Below the pieces are notes generated by a model, which saw only the letters and a program-made list of their open reading frames with translations, did not search any database and was not told the DNA's origin. Below, piece by piece: positions 45,508 through 57,059 of a DNA stretch of 64,000 nt. The DNA comes from Anthoceros angustus (taxonomy: Eukaryota > Streptophyta > Anthocerotopsida > Anthocerotales > Anthocerotaceae): contig VJWM01000304.1 in NCBI GenBank assembly GCA_010909165.1, positions 42,273 to 106,272 of the forward strand. The letters are read 5' to 3'. Position 1 is the first letter of the stretch. Each line of letters starts with the position of its first letter. Position numbers and translations under genes: made by a program.

Positions 45508-47991
45508 TTAGCTCATCCTCCAAAGCATTTCCGCGACCTCTCGACTGATGTCGGGAGGGAAAGCCGTTCGCCCCTCCCCTTCTCTGGGTTCCTCCATTTC
45601 TCGACCCACCGCGGTAGGCTGCCTACCTACCGGCGTAGGGTGCCAACCTACCGTGGTAGGCTGGCTACTTACCCCGGTAGGGTGGTCTTGGATCTCCCTC
45701 TTTTCAGGCAATCTGCCTCCCCGCGTTTTCGGAGGCCACGGTGAGTCGTCCCTCACCTTCCTCCTCTTCCTTTCCTCCTGCTCGCGACGCTTCTCAGACT
45801 TTCGGCTCTTCTCCCGGCGTTCTGATCTGGTGGTAACCTTGGCCACCAGCAGCCCTTTGTCCGCACTCACCTCTTTAGAACGGGCGCCGTAGTCACGGTG
45901 ATTGTGGTCTCGGGATTGGTCTGCGTTCCCTCCGCCGTGGGCTCCGTGAATCTTACCCCTGGGCGTGTCGGTGCTACTCGCGCCACGCCCGAGCACCTCG
46001 GATCGCCCACCTTGTGCCCCAATTCCTTGCATACTTGGCAAAAGGGTACATAGCCCACTTGCTTCCGCACTTTTGGGCAGTCATTCGAGTAGTGACCCGG
46101 TGTTCCACAATTTTAACAGCAACCTTGCGGAATCGCCATCGGCCTCTGTGATGGGTCTGGCCTCCATGGCCCTGGCGAAGTAGGCCGCGATCCATACCTT
46201 GGAGTAACTGGTGGGGCAGGTTGGTAAGTCGTCCTCATCGAATGAGGTGGCCGACTCCCAGTAACTGCTTGCACCTGATAGACTTCATCCACATACCAGT
46301 AATCTCCAGGCATGACGGTCCCCACGTGATTCACAGCATGTCGTGGTGCTCGAATACATTCCCGGTTGGTGTGTCCCGTTTGATGGCAAATTGAGCAATA
46401 CACCAACTGTCTTGCAGGTGAAGGGGACCTCCGTGGAGCTTGGTTTTTCACCGCCTTGACCTTTATTCTGTCAGTCTTCTTGTCAAAGCCTCCACTTGCC
46501 CTACAATTCCTCCCCCTGCGGCGGACGTTTCCCCTTTTTCCATTCTTCGGATCGTCTTCCCTTTCTTCTCTTTCTCCAGCGCGCGTTCATCTTCTGCCTC
46601 TTCTTGACCTTCTCCAGGTCCTTCCTCATGCGTCGTTCGTAGGCTTTCTCGGATTCTTCATCCGACGTGGAGCTTTCCTGAGTTCCGCTTTCCTCGCTCT
46701 CTGAAGAGGATGAGGGCGATGAATTGGATGACGTAGAAGAAGAAGAGGAACTTGATTGCCTAGATCCTTTCCTCTTCTTATGGCTCCGTCTCTTCTTCCT
46801 TCGCCTCCCTAGCTCGGCAGACTCCCATTCTTCAGCCAGACGGATTGCTCCAGCCAACATCTTGGTCCCCCGTCTGCAGTGCACCTCCGTTTTTTGGGAT
46901 AATCCACTCACAAACCAATCCAATGCTTGCTCTTGTGAATACCCGGATGTGGGTGGATCCCCTTGTCTCTCAAGTGCGCACTTCGGAACTCGATCTAAGT
47001 AGCCATAGAACCTCTCCACATAATCAAACAAAGACTCCCTCTTCTTCCTATGGAGTGTTCTCAGTTTTACCAGGGTGTGGTGTGCGTAATTGAGTCCCTG
47101 AAAACGATTAAAAAAGGCGGCCTTGAGAGCTTCCCAATCTACTGGCATGACCGCGTTGTAAGTTCGACCATACCATTGCTGAGCATTCCCCCTCAGCAGT
47201 CCGGGAAAAATGCGCAAACTATCGGCGACCGTGTCCTCCAGATTGGCATGGGAGACATGCTCGAAAGTACGCACAAATGCCTCCGCGTCGTCGCCCTCTT
47301 CTTCTCGCCAAACTTGACATATCACTAATTATGGGGTTGCAGCCTCCTCTCGCCGCACTCATGTTGTCCGGCCTGTCCGCCCCACACGTTTCTCCAACCC
47401 CTGGGTCTAAAATCGATCGATGCCCTTGGGTGCCGAAAATTGGGACCCCTTGAGGAGAAGCCACCTCCTCCGATGTCCGTCCTAGAATCGTGAGCTGGGC
47501 AGCGATGCGATCGAGACGTTCTGCAAGGTCCTCAGACCAAGCTTGGAACTCCCCACTACTTACTCCCTCCTCGTCACTATTAGTCTCGCTCGAAGTCGAG
47601 CTAGGTTCACCGTTTCGGAAGGTCCTGTGTTGAGAAGGCTCAGCGCCGATTATGAGGCTCAAACCGCGGTCAGAGAATGGCGCCTCCTCCTCGCCTTCCC
47701 CTCCGTACACCAATTCCTCTTCCACAACCTCCTTCCTCTCGCTGTCGGTGAATTCCACACTTTCTTCCCCTGACGCGCTTCCTTGCTGTTTATTGGATTC
47801 TCCCTTGTAAGCACGAGCAAAGGCAGCCTCCTCTTCGAGCGCCCGTAACCCGTCCTCCTCTTGTCGTGGTGGCGGCGGCGTTCTCCTCTCGATTGATTTC
47901 TCCTTGCAGCTCTCAGGTCCCTCGCAGTGACCGGTGGGGGTGACCTTCTGCGATCTTCTCCTTGTACCCTTCCCCTACCAGACATCTGCAA
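45508..47991 (-). pseudogene. Ty3/gypsy Gag (Retrotrans_gag plus CCHC knuckles)
   Basis: The start at 47991 gives MQMSGRGRVQGEDRRRSPPP. The open frame 47325-46501 holds the Retrotrans_gag domain (SLRIFPGLLRGNAQQWYGRT; WEALKAAFFNRFQGLNYAHH) and then a Ser-rich and basic tail. Three zinc knuckles follow: CSICHQTGHTNREC (46402-46361), NCGTPGHYSNDC after a stop (46115-46080) and FCQVCKELGHKVGDPRC (46045-45995). A charged segment (45890-45740) precedes the protease region. Together with the tRNA-Asp-type primer site at 48230 this points to the Athila/Tat side of plant Ty3/gypsy (inference). Two or three frame breaks are visible. Confidence 0.85.
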
Positions 47992-48229
47992 GTACCCTCA
48001 TGATCTTCAACACACAGTCGTTAAAGAACAATCAACCCACTTCTCTCAGCGGTTAGCCTTGTGACCGGCTCACACACTCACAACATTCAGAGGGCGTGGT
48101 ACTCCTTCTTCACAACGCACGGTCACCAGGATATAGAACCCCTTCTCAGTTCTCCAATCGACCAAAATCCTCAGCTCACACTGCAACCCAGCGATGGAAA
48201 CCGCAAAACGACAATCTTTCAGCAGCAAG

Positions 48230-48247
48230 TCCCCGGCAACGGCGCCA
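48230..48247 (-). promoter_or_regulatory. Primer-binding site, tRNA-Asp type
   Basis: The minus strand reads TGGCGCCGTTGCCGGGGA, complementary to the 3' end of plant tRNA-Asp and known from Athila/Tat-like gypsy elements. It lies between the gag leader (48000-48229) and the LTR end (TCCCACA near 48252), exactly where a PBS should be. Confidence 0.85.
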
Positions 48248-48251
48248 AAAA

Positions 48252-49704
48252 TGTGGGAGGGAAAACCCCGGGGCTTCTGAGGCTTCCCCCTCTAATGGCC
48301 ACACTTATCCCACTGTCGCTTCGTACGTTGGGTTTCGTCCCATGAGACTTGTGTGAACGATCGGGTTGGGAAACAATCACACCGCATGACACAATACCTC
48401 AGCCTTCTAAACAAGCAAGGCGCCCTCTACTCTCCCTCCACAGCAGCTGCACCTCCTGCACTGCCCCGAAAAATCACCAATTCTCGACCTACAACGAAAC
48501 AACACAATTGCAGGTCCTGCCTTAGCAGAAAGGAGTCTATCACGGGCGCCCAGGGACCCCCTGATCCACACCGCAATTTCATCTCTGCTTCTAAGACCAA
48601 TCGTCTCCACTCAGGGAGCGCCCTCTTACTTGCAGATTTGGGATTCGTCCCTTAGGCTCTGCCTGTGGCCTTCCGCTATCACCTATGCTCTAATCCTCTA
48701 CTCTTCCCTTCATCCTCCTCCTATTCTAACCTCAATTCGGGCTTACTGGCCTTGGCTCGCCCTTACGGCACAACTGCCTGGTGTCCGCCTACCCGCCAAC
48801 AAGTTCTTCCTTGGGCCGGTTACTATGACTTTGACACCAAACAGCGAGAACCTCCAGGGAGTCTTTCCCTGTAGTCTACCTCAAGCCGAGAGTTCCCTGG
48901 GCATTGCCACACACCCAAAGCAAAGCAATTTCACAGCAACCATTCACAAGGGGAGCAACTCGTTGAAGCGCTTGCAGGGAGCAAGCCCTCCACCAAGCAC
49001 TCACCACTAACTTCCTCTCTACCGAATGACTGCGTTGGCTCACGGTGACGAAGTTCCTTTACAAGGGCAAAGGACTCGCGAGTATGGAAGCGCAAGACGT
49101 GATACTTTACTTTGTGAAATCCTCCTCCTCTTATAGGAGGACCCCCACATACAACCTCCCTTGGGTGACCCTACTGCAGGCCACCTTTCAAAATAGTTTA
49201 TAATTTCCTACCGCCAGTATTTAAGTCCTGGCATCTAAGTCTACTGTCTGATCCTAGGTAAATTCTATTCTAGCAACTTCACCTAAGATCACTCTTAAAG
49301 AATGTCAGTCTACATCACCTATTCTTCCCATTCCCCAAAGCTCATTTATGGTCCTTGACCATTCTTAGTCCTCATCCTGCTTGGGTGGCGACGCGCCTCT
49401 TGCGGATTGGCTCCTTCGCCCTCTTTTTGCTTCTGACCCCTCCCCAGTTCCTGTCCTCTTCCTAGCTTGTGGGGCAAGTACCATTCTGCCCCTTCTCCTG
49501 CTCCGTGGGGCGGCGCCCCGATTCCTCTTGCCCTCCAGGCAATCGCGCCCCTTCCGCGCACTCGAATGGCCCATCTTCTAGCCCCTGCTGTCCGGCCGCG
49601 CTCCTTCCAAAAGCACCCTACTGCGGTGGTCTGGCACTACGGGTAGGTTGACCTCCTACCATGGTAGATTGGTCCCTTTCCCTTGTTCCTCTCCTTCCTC
49701 CTTC
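48252..49704 (-). repeat. Gypsy 5' LTR (copy 3)
   Basis: The LTR of the minus-strand gypsy element ends TCCCACA next to the primer site. It contains a TATA box (CCTATAAGAGG, about 49129-49139, minus). It is repeated almost identically at 49788-51150. The outer border near 49704 is set by where the next primer-site leader begins. Confidence 0.78.
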
Positions 49705-51150
49705 TCGGTTCTCCAATCGGCCAAAATCCTCACTGCAGCAGTGAAACACAAAGCGACAATCACTGACAAGTCCCCGGGCGCCAAAAATGTGGGAGGAAAA
49801 CCCGGGGCTTGAGGCTTCCCCTCTAATGGCCACACTTATCCCACGTAAACCCGTGCGTTGGGTTTCGTCCCATGAGACTTGTGTGAGCGATCGGGTTGGG
49901 AAACAATCGCTACTGCGGTGACACACCTCGACCTTCTAAACAAGCAAGGCGCCCTCTCTCCCTCACGGCCCGTGCACCTCCACCTTTGCCAGAAAATCAC
50001 CAATTCTCGACCTACAACGAAACAACACAATTGAGGTCCTGCCTTAGCGAGAAAGAGTCTATCACGGGCGCCGGGGACCTGATCACACCGCAATTTCATC
50101 TACGCTTCTAAGACCAATCGTCTCCACTCAGGGAGCGCCCTCTTACTTGCAGTTGGGATTCGTCCCTTAGGCTCACTGTGGCCTTCCGCTATCACCTATG
50201 CTCTAATCCTCTACTCTTCCTTCATCCTCCTCCTATTCTAACCTCAATTGACTTCGTGTGGCTGCCCCTTAAAGCTGGCACTTTGGTGTCCGCCTACCCC
50301 ACAAGTTCTTCCTTGGGCGGTTACTATGACTTTGACAAGCAGAGAACCTCCGAGAGTCTTTCCCGTAGTCACCTCAAGCCGAGTTCCACAGGCATTGCCA
50401 CACACCCAAAGCAAAGCAATTTCACGGCAACCATTCACAAGGGAGCAACTCGTTGAAGCGCTTGCAGGGAGCAAGCCCTCCACCACTCCGACCAACTTCC
50501 TCTCTACCCAGCTGCGTTGGCTCACGGTGACACGAAATTCCTTTACAAGGGCAAAGGACTCGCAGTATGGAAGCGCAGGCGTGATACTTTACTTTGTGAA
50601 ATCCTCCTCCTCTTATAGGAGGACCCCCATCAACCTCCCTTGGGTGACCCTCTGAACCACCTTTCAAAATAGTTTATAATTCCTCTTGATATTTAAGTCT
50701 TGGCATCTAAGTCTCTTTATGCGATCCTAGGTAAATTCTATTCTAGCAACTTCACCTAAGATCACTCTTAAAGAATGTCAGTCTACATCACCTATTCTTC
50801 CCATTCCCCAAAGCTCATTTATGGTCCTTGACCATTCTTAGTCCTCATCATCACCTTGGGTGGCGGCCGCGCCTCTTGCGGATTGGCTCCTTCGCCCTCT
50901 TTTTGCTTGACCTCCCGGTTCTGTCCTCTTCCTTGGCAAGTACCATTACGCCCCTTCTCACCTCCGTGGGGCGGCGCCCCGATTCCTCTTGCCCTCCAGG
51001 CAATCGCGCCCCTTCCGCGCACTCAAATGGCCCATCTTCCACAAGCATGGCGCTCCTTCCAAAAGCACCCTACTGCGGTGGTCTGGCACCCGGGGTAGGT
51101 TGACCTCCTACCATGGTAGATTGGTCCCTTTCCCTTGTTCCTCTCCTTCC
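49705..51150 (-). repeat. Second leader + primer site + LTR (copy 4), tandem to copy 3
   Basis: Positions 49705-49787 repeat the leader and primer site of the element. The site is shortened to TGGCGCCCGGGGA (49772-49784, minus), losing about five bases. A second LTR copy (49788-51150) follows. The arrangement LTR-leader/PBS-LTR in one orientation suggests unequal recombination or tandem duplication of a roughly 1.5 kb unit. Confidence 0.75.
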
Positions 51151-51720
51151 TCCTTCTCATCGGTGAAGACTCCTTGGGTTAAGATCCTCTTGGCTCCTCT
51201 CCTGTTGTTTGATTTGTCCATACCTATCATGGAGCATGTCTTCAAAGGATCCTCCCCCATTTGTTGACCGATGATGTCCGCCTCGCTAATTCCTCCGGGC
51301 TCTCCTCGCGTTGGTCTCCTCTCTAGGCCCCGGTTGCTCCCTTGTTCGTGGGGTGAGGGAATTTCTCACCCCTTCCTGTTCCTCGACGGGTCGGACCCCG
51401 TCCTTGGTCTCCTCCGGTGGGGCTGCTCCCTCCACCACCCTGTCTCCTCCCCCAGGGGGTATGTCTCTGGGCCCCCTGGTTCTTCTATCCTCAACCAGGC
51501 CTCCGTGGCCTGGATCCCCCAGACCTCGCCCGTGAGTCTTGCCCCAGTGATGGCGACTACTGTGAGAATACCGCGGTAGTTTGGCTGCCTACCGTGGTAG
51601 GGTGATCACCTACGGTGGTAGGGTGACCTCCTGTAAGGGTGGGCTGACCTTTCACCTTGCTCCCGGCAAGGCATGGCAAGGTAAGGTGCCCCTCAGCAGT
51701 CATCGCCCGATTGGGCACCA
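51151..51720. other. No gene recognised; element-derived
   Basis: Positions 51160-51260 correspond to 13880-14040 in inverted orientation. CTACC/GGTAG palindromes cluster at 51570-51640. Proline/serine-rich frames here are low-complexity. Confidence 0.4.
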
Positions 51721-51724
51721 CACT

Positions 51725-52045
51725 CCTGCTCTGCGCTCCTGGTCCGCGCTCCTAGTCTGCACTCTTGCTCCACGCTCCTTCCCCATGCTCCTGCCCCACA
51801 CTCCTACCCCGCACTCCTGCTACGCGCTCCTCGTCCGCGCTCTTGGTCCGCGCTCCTGCTCCACGCTCTTGGTCCGCGCTCCACTCCACGCCCCATGCTC
51901 TGCCCGCGCTCACTGCTCACGATCCTACCCCTCACCTCTGGCTCACGCTCCGCGATCCTACCCCACTCTCCTGCCCCGCGCTCCTGCTCCGCGCTCCTGC
52001 TCCGCGATCCTACCCCACTCTCCTGCCCCGCGCTCGAGCTCCGCA
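51725..52045 (+). repeat. Degenerate tandem repeat (CTCCTGCTCCGCG-like)
   Basis: A roughly 14 base unit, CTCCTG(C/G)TCCGCG, with variants CTCTTGGTCCGCG and CTCCTGCCCCGCG, repeats about twenty times. The open frames on both strands are artefacts of this repeat. Confidence 0.9.
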
Positions 52046-52146
52046 CTCAAAGACATTACTGGACAGACGCATTTATCTGCCAAGAAGTCGATGGTAGCAC
52101 CTGAATCTATGAGGAAACGCGCGGTTTTCCCACACGCATGAGGCAT
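52027..52146 (-). pseudogene. Retroviral-type aspartic protease fragment
   Basis: The minus strand reads MPHACGKTARFLIDSGATID followed by FLADKCVCP. LIDSGAT is the catalytic loop of retrotransposon proteases. Only about 40 residues remain, flanked by the tandem repeat on one side and the TM9SF upstream region on the other. Confidence 0.75.
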
Positions 52147-52368
52147 ACCATCACTTGTGACTGCCTAATATGCATATATTTTTATGAAAAAAATCATTTA
52201 CGCGCAACCATACCATTATGAATCACATTTGGTGAAGGTCTTTGCCCTAAGTATCCCGGAGTTTCCGAACCCTCAGCTTAAACCTCAGCTTTCTTCCGGA
52301 CTTGCTGTTCCCCGTCTGCTCTACTGGGCCTCTCTCCGACGGGGTTGCAACCAGCTTACACTCAAGCG
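52147..52368 (+). promoter_or_regulatory. Upstream region of the TM9SF gene
   Basis: Only about 220 bases separate the TE protease relic from the start codon. An AT-rich patch (TATGCATATATTTTTATGAA, about 52169-52188) could supply a TATA element. No other signal is clear, so the true promoter may extend into TE-derived DNA. Confidence 0.4.
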
Positions 52369-55300
52369 ATGGCCCCTGCCGGCGAGCGCCTGCGTATGGC
52401 GCTCCTGTCCATCTCTTCCATCGTTTTGCTATTGGCAGCATTGCCGCCGGTGCACGGCTTTTATCTCCCAGGCGTTGCCCCACGGGACTTCGAACAGGTC
52501 AGGTCCCTTCTACCTCTTCAACATTTTCCTCATGCTCACGTGGAAGACCAGATTTCGTACAGCGATGATTTGGAGACTTGCGTGGTAGCTACCTGTCTTG
52601 TGTCGGTCACTTAGATCTGGAGGCGGCACCCAATGTTGGTGGATTTGTTCCTCACCAGAATATACTTTCAGGGCATGTGCCTGCTTTTTATACCCGCCAG
52701 CTTCTTTCTTCCGGTCTGCAAAGCCCCTGTAGCTGGTGTTAGCTTGTGTCGTTTGTTGCCATCGCATTGTTTCCCGATCTTGCACGTTCTCCTAGTGCAC
52801 AATGCTTCCAAGTCTTTGTTGGACCGGTTAGTTAGCTCCTCACCAAGTATCTCTATGGGCATTGAAATCGATCCGCTGTCCTTCTACGGTTCAACCATTT
52901 TTCCTGGCCGGCGTAGTGTCCCGGTCACTTGTTACACTGAGCTAGCCTAGGCCCGATTGATTTATCCCAAGAACCGTCATGGCGACGTTGCAGGTGAAGC
53001 CTGAAAGGGTCATACTGATCGTATTCCGTCTCTTAGCATCTGTTGAGCGATTAGTTTTCCGTTGTATTTGCCGACTTGTGTGTGCCATCCCTTGTCGTGT
53101 CCTGCAATGCCGCGTCCGACTTTCTCTGATTGTAGCATGCCATGGCGTGCGTGTCCGTGTTTGTCAGAGACGCAAATGGTTAGTGTGTTCTGCTTTATCC
53201 GTCTGCAGAAGAGGCGAAAAGAGAGGTAGCTTCTGGCTTCTTGATTGCTTTTATTCTCATATTATTCATGTCTTCCTGAAATAGTTCGACAAGGTTTCCG
53301 TCAAGGTGAACAAACTGACTTCAACGAAGACGCAACTCCCTTATGAATATTACTCGTTGGAATACTGCAAACCGGCTCAGATTGTCAACAGTGCAGAGAA
53401 TTTGGGAGAAGTTCTCCGCGGTGACCGCATAGAGAACTCTCCATATGAGGTACAACTGTGGCAAACTTTTGAGTATACAGGTCAATGGATACAAGTGAAG
53501 TCTGTGTCGTTTTGTCTCACAATGTCGCTTAATGGCTTTTGGTGGCCTGCAGTTTTCCATGAAACAGGTAAAGACTTGCCAAGTTGTTTGCAGAATCCCT
53601 AAGCTGTCAGCGAAGTCAGAAAAAGCTTTCAAAGAGAAGATAGATGAGGATTACCGTGTGAATATGTGAGTCATGTTCTGCAGTTGCTGATGCTTGAGTG
53701 AGTTCTTATTTGGTGCTGAAGAGTAGCTGCTCCATGTGAATTAATCTTTTCAAGAGATTTGTAGCAGGTGTTTTACTATCCTGTAACTGGGCTTTTTCTT
53801 CATCATCTGAGCTTCATTATGGGCGCAGGATTCTGGACAATCTGCCAGTAGCAGTTTTTAGGGAGAAAAGGGAGATGGGCAACATATACAGGACTTATGA
53901 GAGGGGCTTTCCAGTTGGATTTAAGCACCCTGACGAGGTACTAGCTGCTCTTGAATGTGTCCATTGCACTCTTTTGTTGATATGGTTGCTTCTTCAAGCT
54001 TATTGTGATTGCAGGAGTCCTCTATTTGCTCATTGTCTTCAACTCTCATTGCAGAAGCACGCAGAGAAGTATTTTATTTTCAATCATCTTTCGTTTGTTG
54101 TCAATTACCATGAAGACGTGGAGACCAAGAAATCTCGTATTGTTGGGTTTGAAGTCAAATACTTCAGGTGCGTGCAAGATGAGTGGAATTTGTTCCACTG
54201 ATTGTAATGTTTTGACTTGTTTTCCCTGCTTTTGGGCCATAGGGCCATCTGAAAAGCTGTTTCTACTCTATAAAATGGTATTCATGTAGATAGTACGAAG
54301 TTCCTGGATGCAATGTGAAGGATTCTTTCCTGTGAAGGACTTCTACCTGAGTTGTCCAAAGGATCCTCCTAGCCTTGTAGATACTGTGATTTTTGTATGT
54401 TCTTGATCACTTCTCTGTAACAGTCAACGTGACTAGGTTCCTCTTGTGACTGCAGTGTGCATCATGAACATGACTTATGGCAGGACAACTCCACCCTTCT
54501 GAAGACGTGTGATCCCCACTCCAAAGTATTTGTAGACACCACGCAGCCCCCTCAAGAGTTGGCCGTTGACAAGGAAATCATATTCACATACGATGTTGGG
54601 TTCCATGTAAGTAGACAATATGAGTGTATATGTGATGGTTTACTGTCTGCCCTATTTTTTTTATGGTTTGGCAGTGTTTGGAACCTTAACCATGGTGGCT
54701 CATTCTTTTACTATGGTGCAGCATAGCGAAGTGAAGTGGGCATCTAGATGGGACAGTTTTCTCCTTATGTCCGATGACCAAATCCATTGGTTTTCAATCA
54801 TCAACTCCTTAATGATTGTGCTGTTTTTGTCGGGCATGGTGGCAATGATTATGATGCGCACCCTACATCGTGATATATCAAAGTACAATCAGCTAGAGAC
54901 ACAGGACGAGTCTCAAGAAGAGACTGGCTGGAAGCTCGTGCATGGGGACGTTTTCAGGCCGCCCAGTAATGCAGGGCTGTTGTGTGTCTACATTGGCACA
55001 GGGGTGCAATTTTTTGGGATGACTCTGGTGACAATGGTTTTTGCAGTCCTGGGCTTCCTGTCTCCTGCAAATCGTGGCGGTCTTATGACTGCAATGCTAC
55101 TACTCTGGGTTTTCATGGGGTTGTTTGCAGGTTACTCATCTGCAAGGCTCTACAAAATGTTCAAGGGTACAGACTGGAAAGTGAATACATTAAAGACTGC
55201 TTTCATGTTCCCTGGAGTGGTGTTCATTGTCTTCTTTATTCTGAATGCCCTGATTTGGGGACAGCAGTCATCAGGGGCAGTTCCCTTCGGCACAATGTTT

Positions 55301-55879
55301 GCACTTGTGTTTCTCTGGTTTGGCATATCTGTGCCACTAGTCTTCGTTGGGAGCTATTTTGGATTTAAGAAGCCAGCAATCGAAGATCCTGTCAGGACAA
55401 ACAAAATTCCCCGACAAATTCCTGAGCAAGCATGGTATATGCGCCCTGTGTTTTCAATACTGATCGGGGGTATCCTCCCTTTTGGGGCAGTTTTCATTGA
55501 GCTCTTTTTCATCCTGACCTCAATTTGGCTGCATCAATTTTATTACATCTTCGGCTTTTTATTTATAGTGTTCATCATTCTGATTGTCACTTGCGCGGAA
55601 ATTACCATTGTGCTTTGCTACTTCCAGTTATGTAGCGAAGACTATCACTGGTGGTGGAGGGCCTATCTTACTTCAGGCTCGTCAGCTCTCTACCTTTTCC
55701 TTTATGCTACATTTTACTTCTTCACCAAGCTGGATATCACAAAAGTGGTTTCGGGGATGCTGTACTTCGGATATATGGTCATCATCTCCTATTCTTTCTT
55801 TGTGCTGACTGGTACTATAGGCTTCTATGCATGCTACTGGTTCGTTCGCACAATATATGCCTCTGTAAAGATAGACTGA
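52369..55879 (+). CDS. Transmembrane 9 superfamily (TM9SF/EMP70, nonaspanin) protein
   Basis: Seven exons (52369-52497, 53285-53449, 53553-53665, 53829-53937, 54055-54167, 54456-54606, 54722-55879) with GT-AG introns of phases 0,0,2,0,2,0 give 645 residues, a usual length for plant family members. Residues 1 to about 30 are a signal peptide ahead of [11 protein letters not shown]. The lumenal domain follows ([35 protein letters not shown]; an NST glycosylation site). Nine membrane segments lie at about 285-305, 345-372, 380-400, 419-438, 450-472, 502-530, 533-561, 575-595 and 603-635. The end, YASVKID, carries the KXD/E Golgi-retention motif reported for Arabidopsis EMP12. The family acts in Golgi/endosome membrane trafficking and sorting. 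An upstream in-frame ATG (52345) would add eight residues; I prefer 52369 as nearer the signal peptide. The exons have no frame errors, unlike all neighbours. Confidence 0.96.
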
Positions 55880-56570
55880 GGGCCTGCGTCAGGTCCTGTG
55901 GGGCCGTTCTGATCAAATTATTTTCGAAGTCTGTATGTTGACAATAGTGAAGGATCCACAGGAAGTCTCTGAAATTGGGAATCCCATGCCGGCTCTCCGG
56001 CTCTCCGGCTCTGTACCCAGAGGCAGTTAGGAGTTAATGGTGGGGATGGTTGCTCCTTGTGCTCAAGACGAGCAGGGGTGGACAACTCAAACTGCGCACC
56101 TCTAGTTAGCATTCTAGAGTTAGTCGTTCTGCTTTAGAATTAAACGACCACGCTGCTGGTCGCCCCTGACAATGCTCGCGTCTACTGTCTGGTCCACTCT
56201 AGGGCAATTGAGGATGATCTATACTCTGCTGCGTTCTTGGATCAGGTCGCATCATGTTTTGTTAACTCGGAGTGGTTGTGATTTACGAGATTACTTGGTG
56301 TGGTGAGACGCAGACGGCGTCAACTCCCCTTAGTAGAAATCATGCGAGTGGTGGCTCTGACCTCGACTTGCTTGACTCTTACTCTACAATCGATAGGTAG
56401 CCAGAGACAAGGGTCTCTTGGCAAACCCTCTATCAACCCACGGCCCGGTTTCTATGTGAAAAGAATGATGTACGGATTTCAGGACCGGAGTAACAAAGCT
56501 GGCTTGAGTGCTTTGCACCGGAGTAACAAAGCTGGCTTGAGTGCTTTGCAAGAAAGCTCCATGCAGAGGC
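55880..56570. other. 3' flank of the TM9SF gene; no further gene
   Basis: This holds the probable 3' UTR and flank. No clear AATAAA signal is seen close to the stop. A CGGCTCTC triplication lies at about 55988-56011, and a 35 bp direct duplication (ACCGGAGTAACAAAGCTGGC...) at 56482-56551. Confidence 0.45.
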
Positions 56571-56589
56571 ATGTTTAGAAGAGCAGCTT

Positions 56590-57040
56590 ACTAAGAGCAT
56601 GTTAAGCATGCAGCCCTAGGAAGTGTATGGTAGTAAATAATAGCTTAAAGCTTAAGTAAATAGTTATTAAGATTGTAGTTAGGTCTTGAGTATAAAAGGA
56701 GACCTAGCCTGGCTAAAAGATTCAACCAGTTGGTTGGGCTTGCCTTGAGAGCACTTGTTGCTTGGGCATGAGCACCTAAGGAGTCTTGTGAAGGAGCTTT
56801 GTGGAGGAGGTCAAGTGAAGAGAGCTAAGCTCCTAGCTTAGGCAAAGATGGGGAGTTCTCTCTAGCCCTCCACTCTGTATGTTCTTGTTGACTCGTGATC
56901 TAAGAATAAAAGCGTGCAAGTCTTTGTGCGAGTCCTCCTAGAAGAGGAGGCGGGCTACTTGGAGGCCTAGTCTGTCTGGTGTTGATTTATTACTAGTTTG
57001 CTTCTAAGCTGCGTGGTTTCCCACCCAGAGGGGTGTTACT
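56590..57040 (+). repeat. Ty3/gypsy 5' LTR
   Basis: This stretch has LTR hallmarks: a TATA box in GAGTATAAAAGGAGACC (about 56688), an AATAAAAG polyadenylation-like signal near 56905, and a primer site immediately after it. The left border is uncertain (candidates TGTTTAG near 56572 or TGTTAAGC near 56600). Confidence 0.7.
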
Positions 57041-57042
57041 TG

Positions 57043-57059
57043 TGGTATCGAGCATAGGT
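57043..57059 (+). promoter_or_regulatory. Primer-binding site, initiator tRNA-Met type
   Basis: TGGTATCGAGCATAGG matches the common plant site TGGTATCAGAGCATAGG with one base missing. It is followed by the gag region. Confidence 0.82.

Noticed and set aside
51581-52141. Long Ser/Pro/Arg-rich open frames on both strands
   Set aside because: Generated by a roughly 14 base tandem repeat; frames are open on both strands for that reason.
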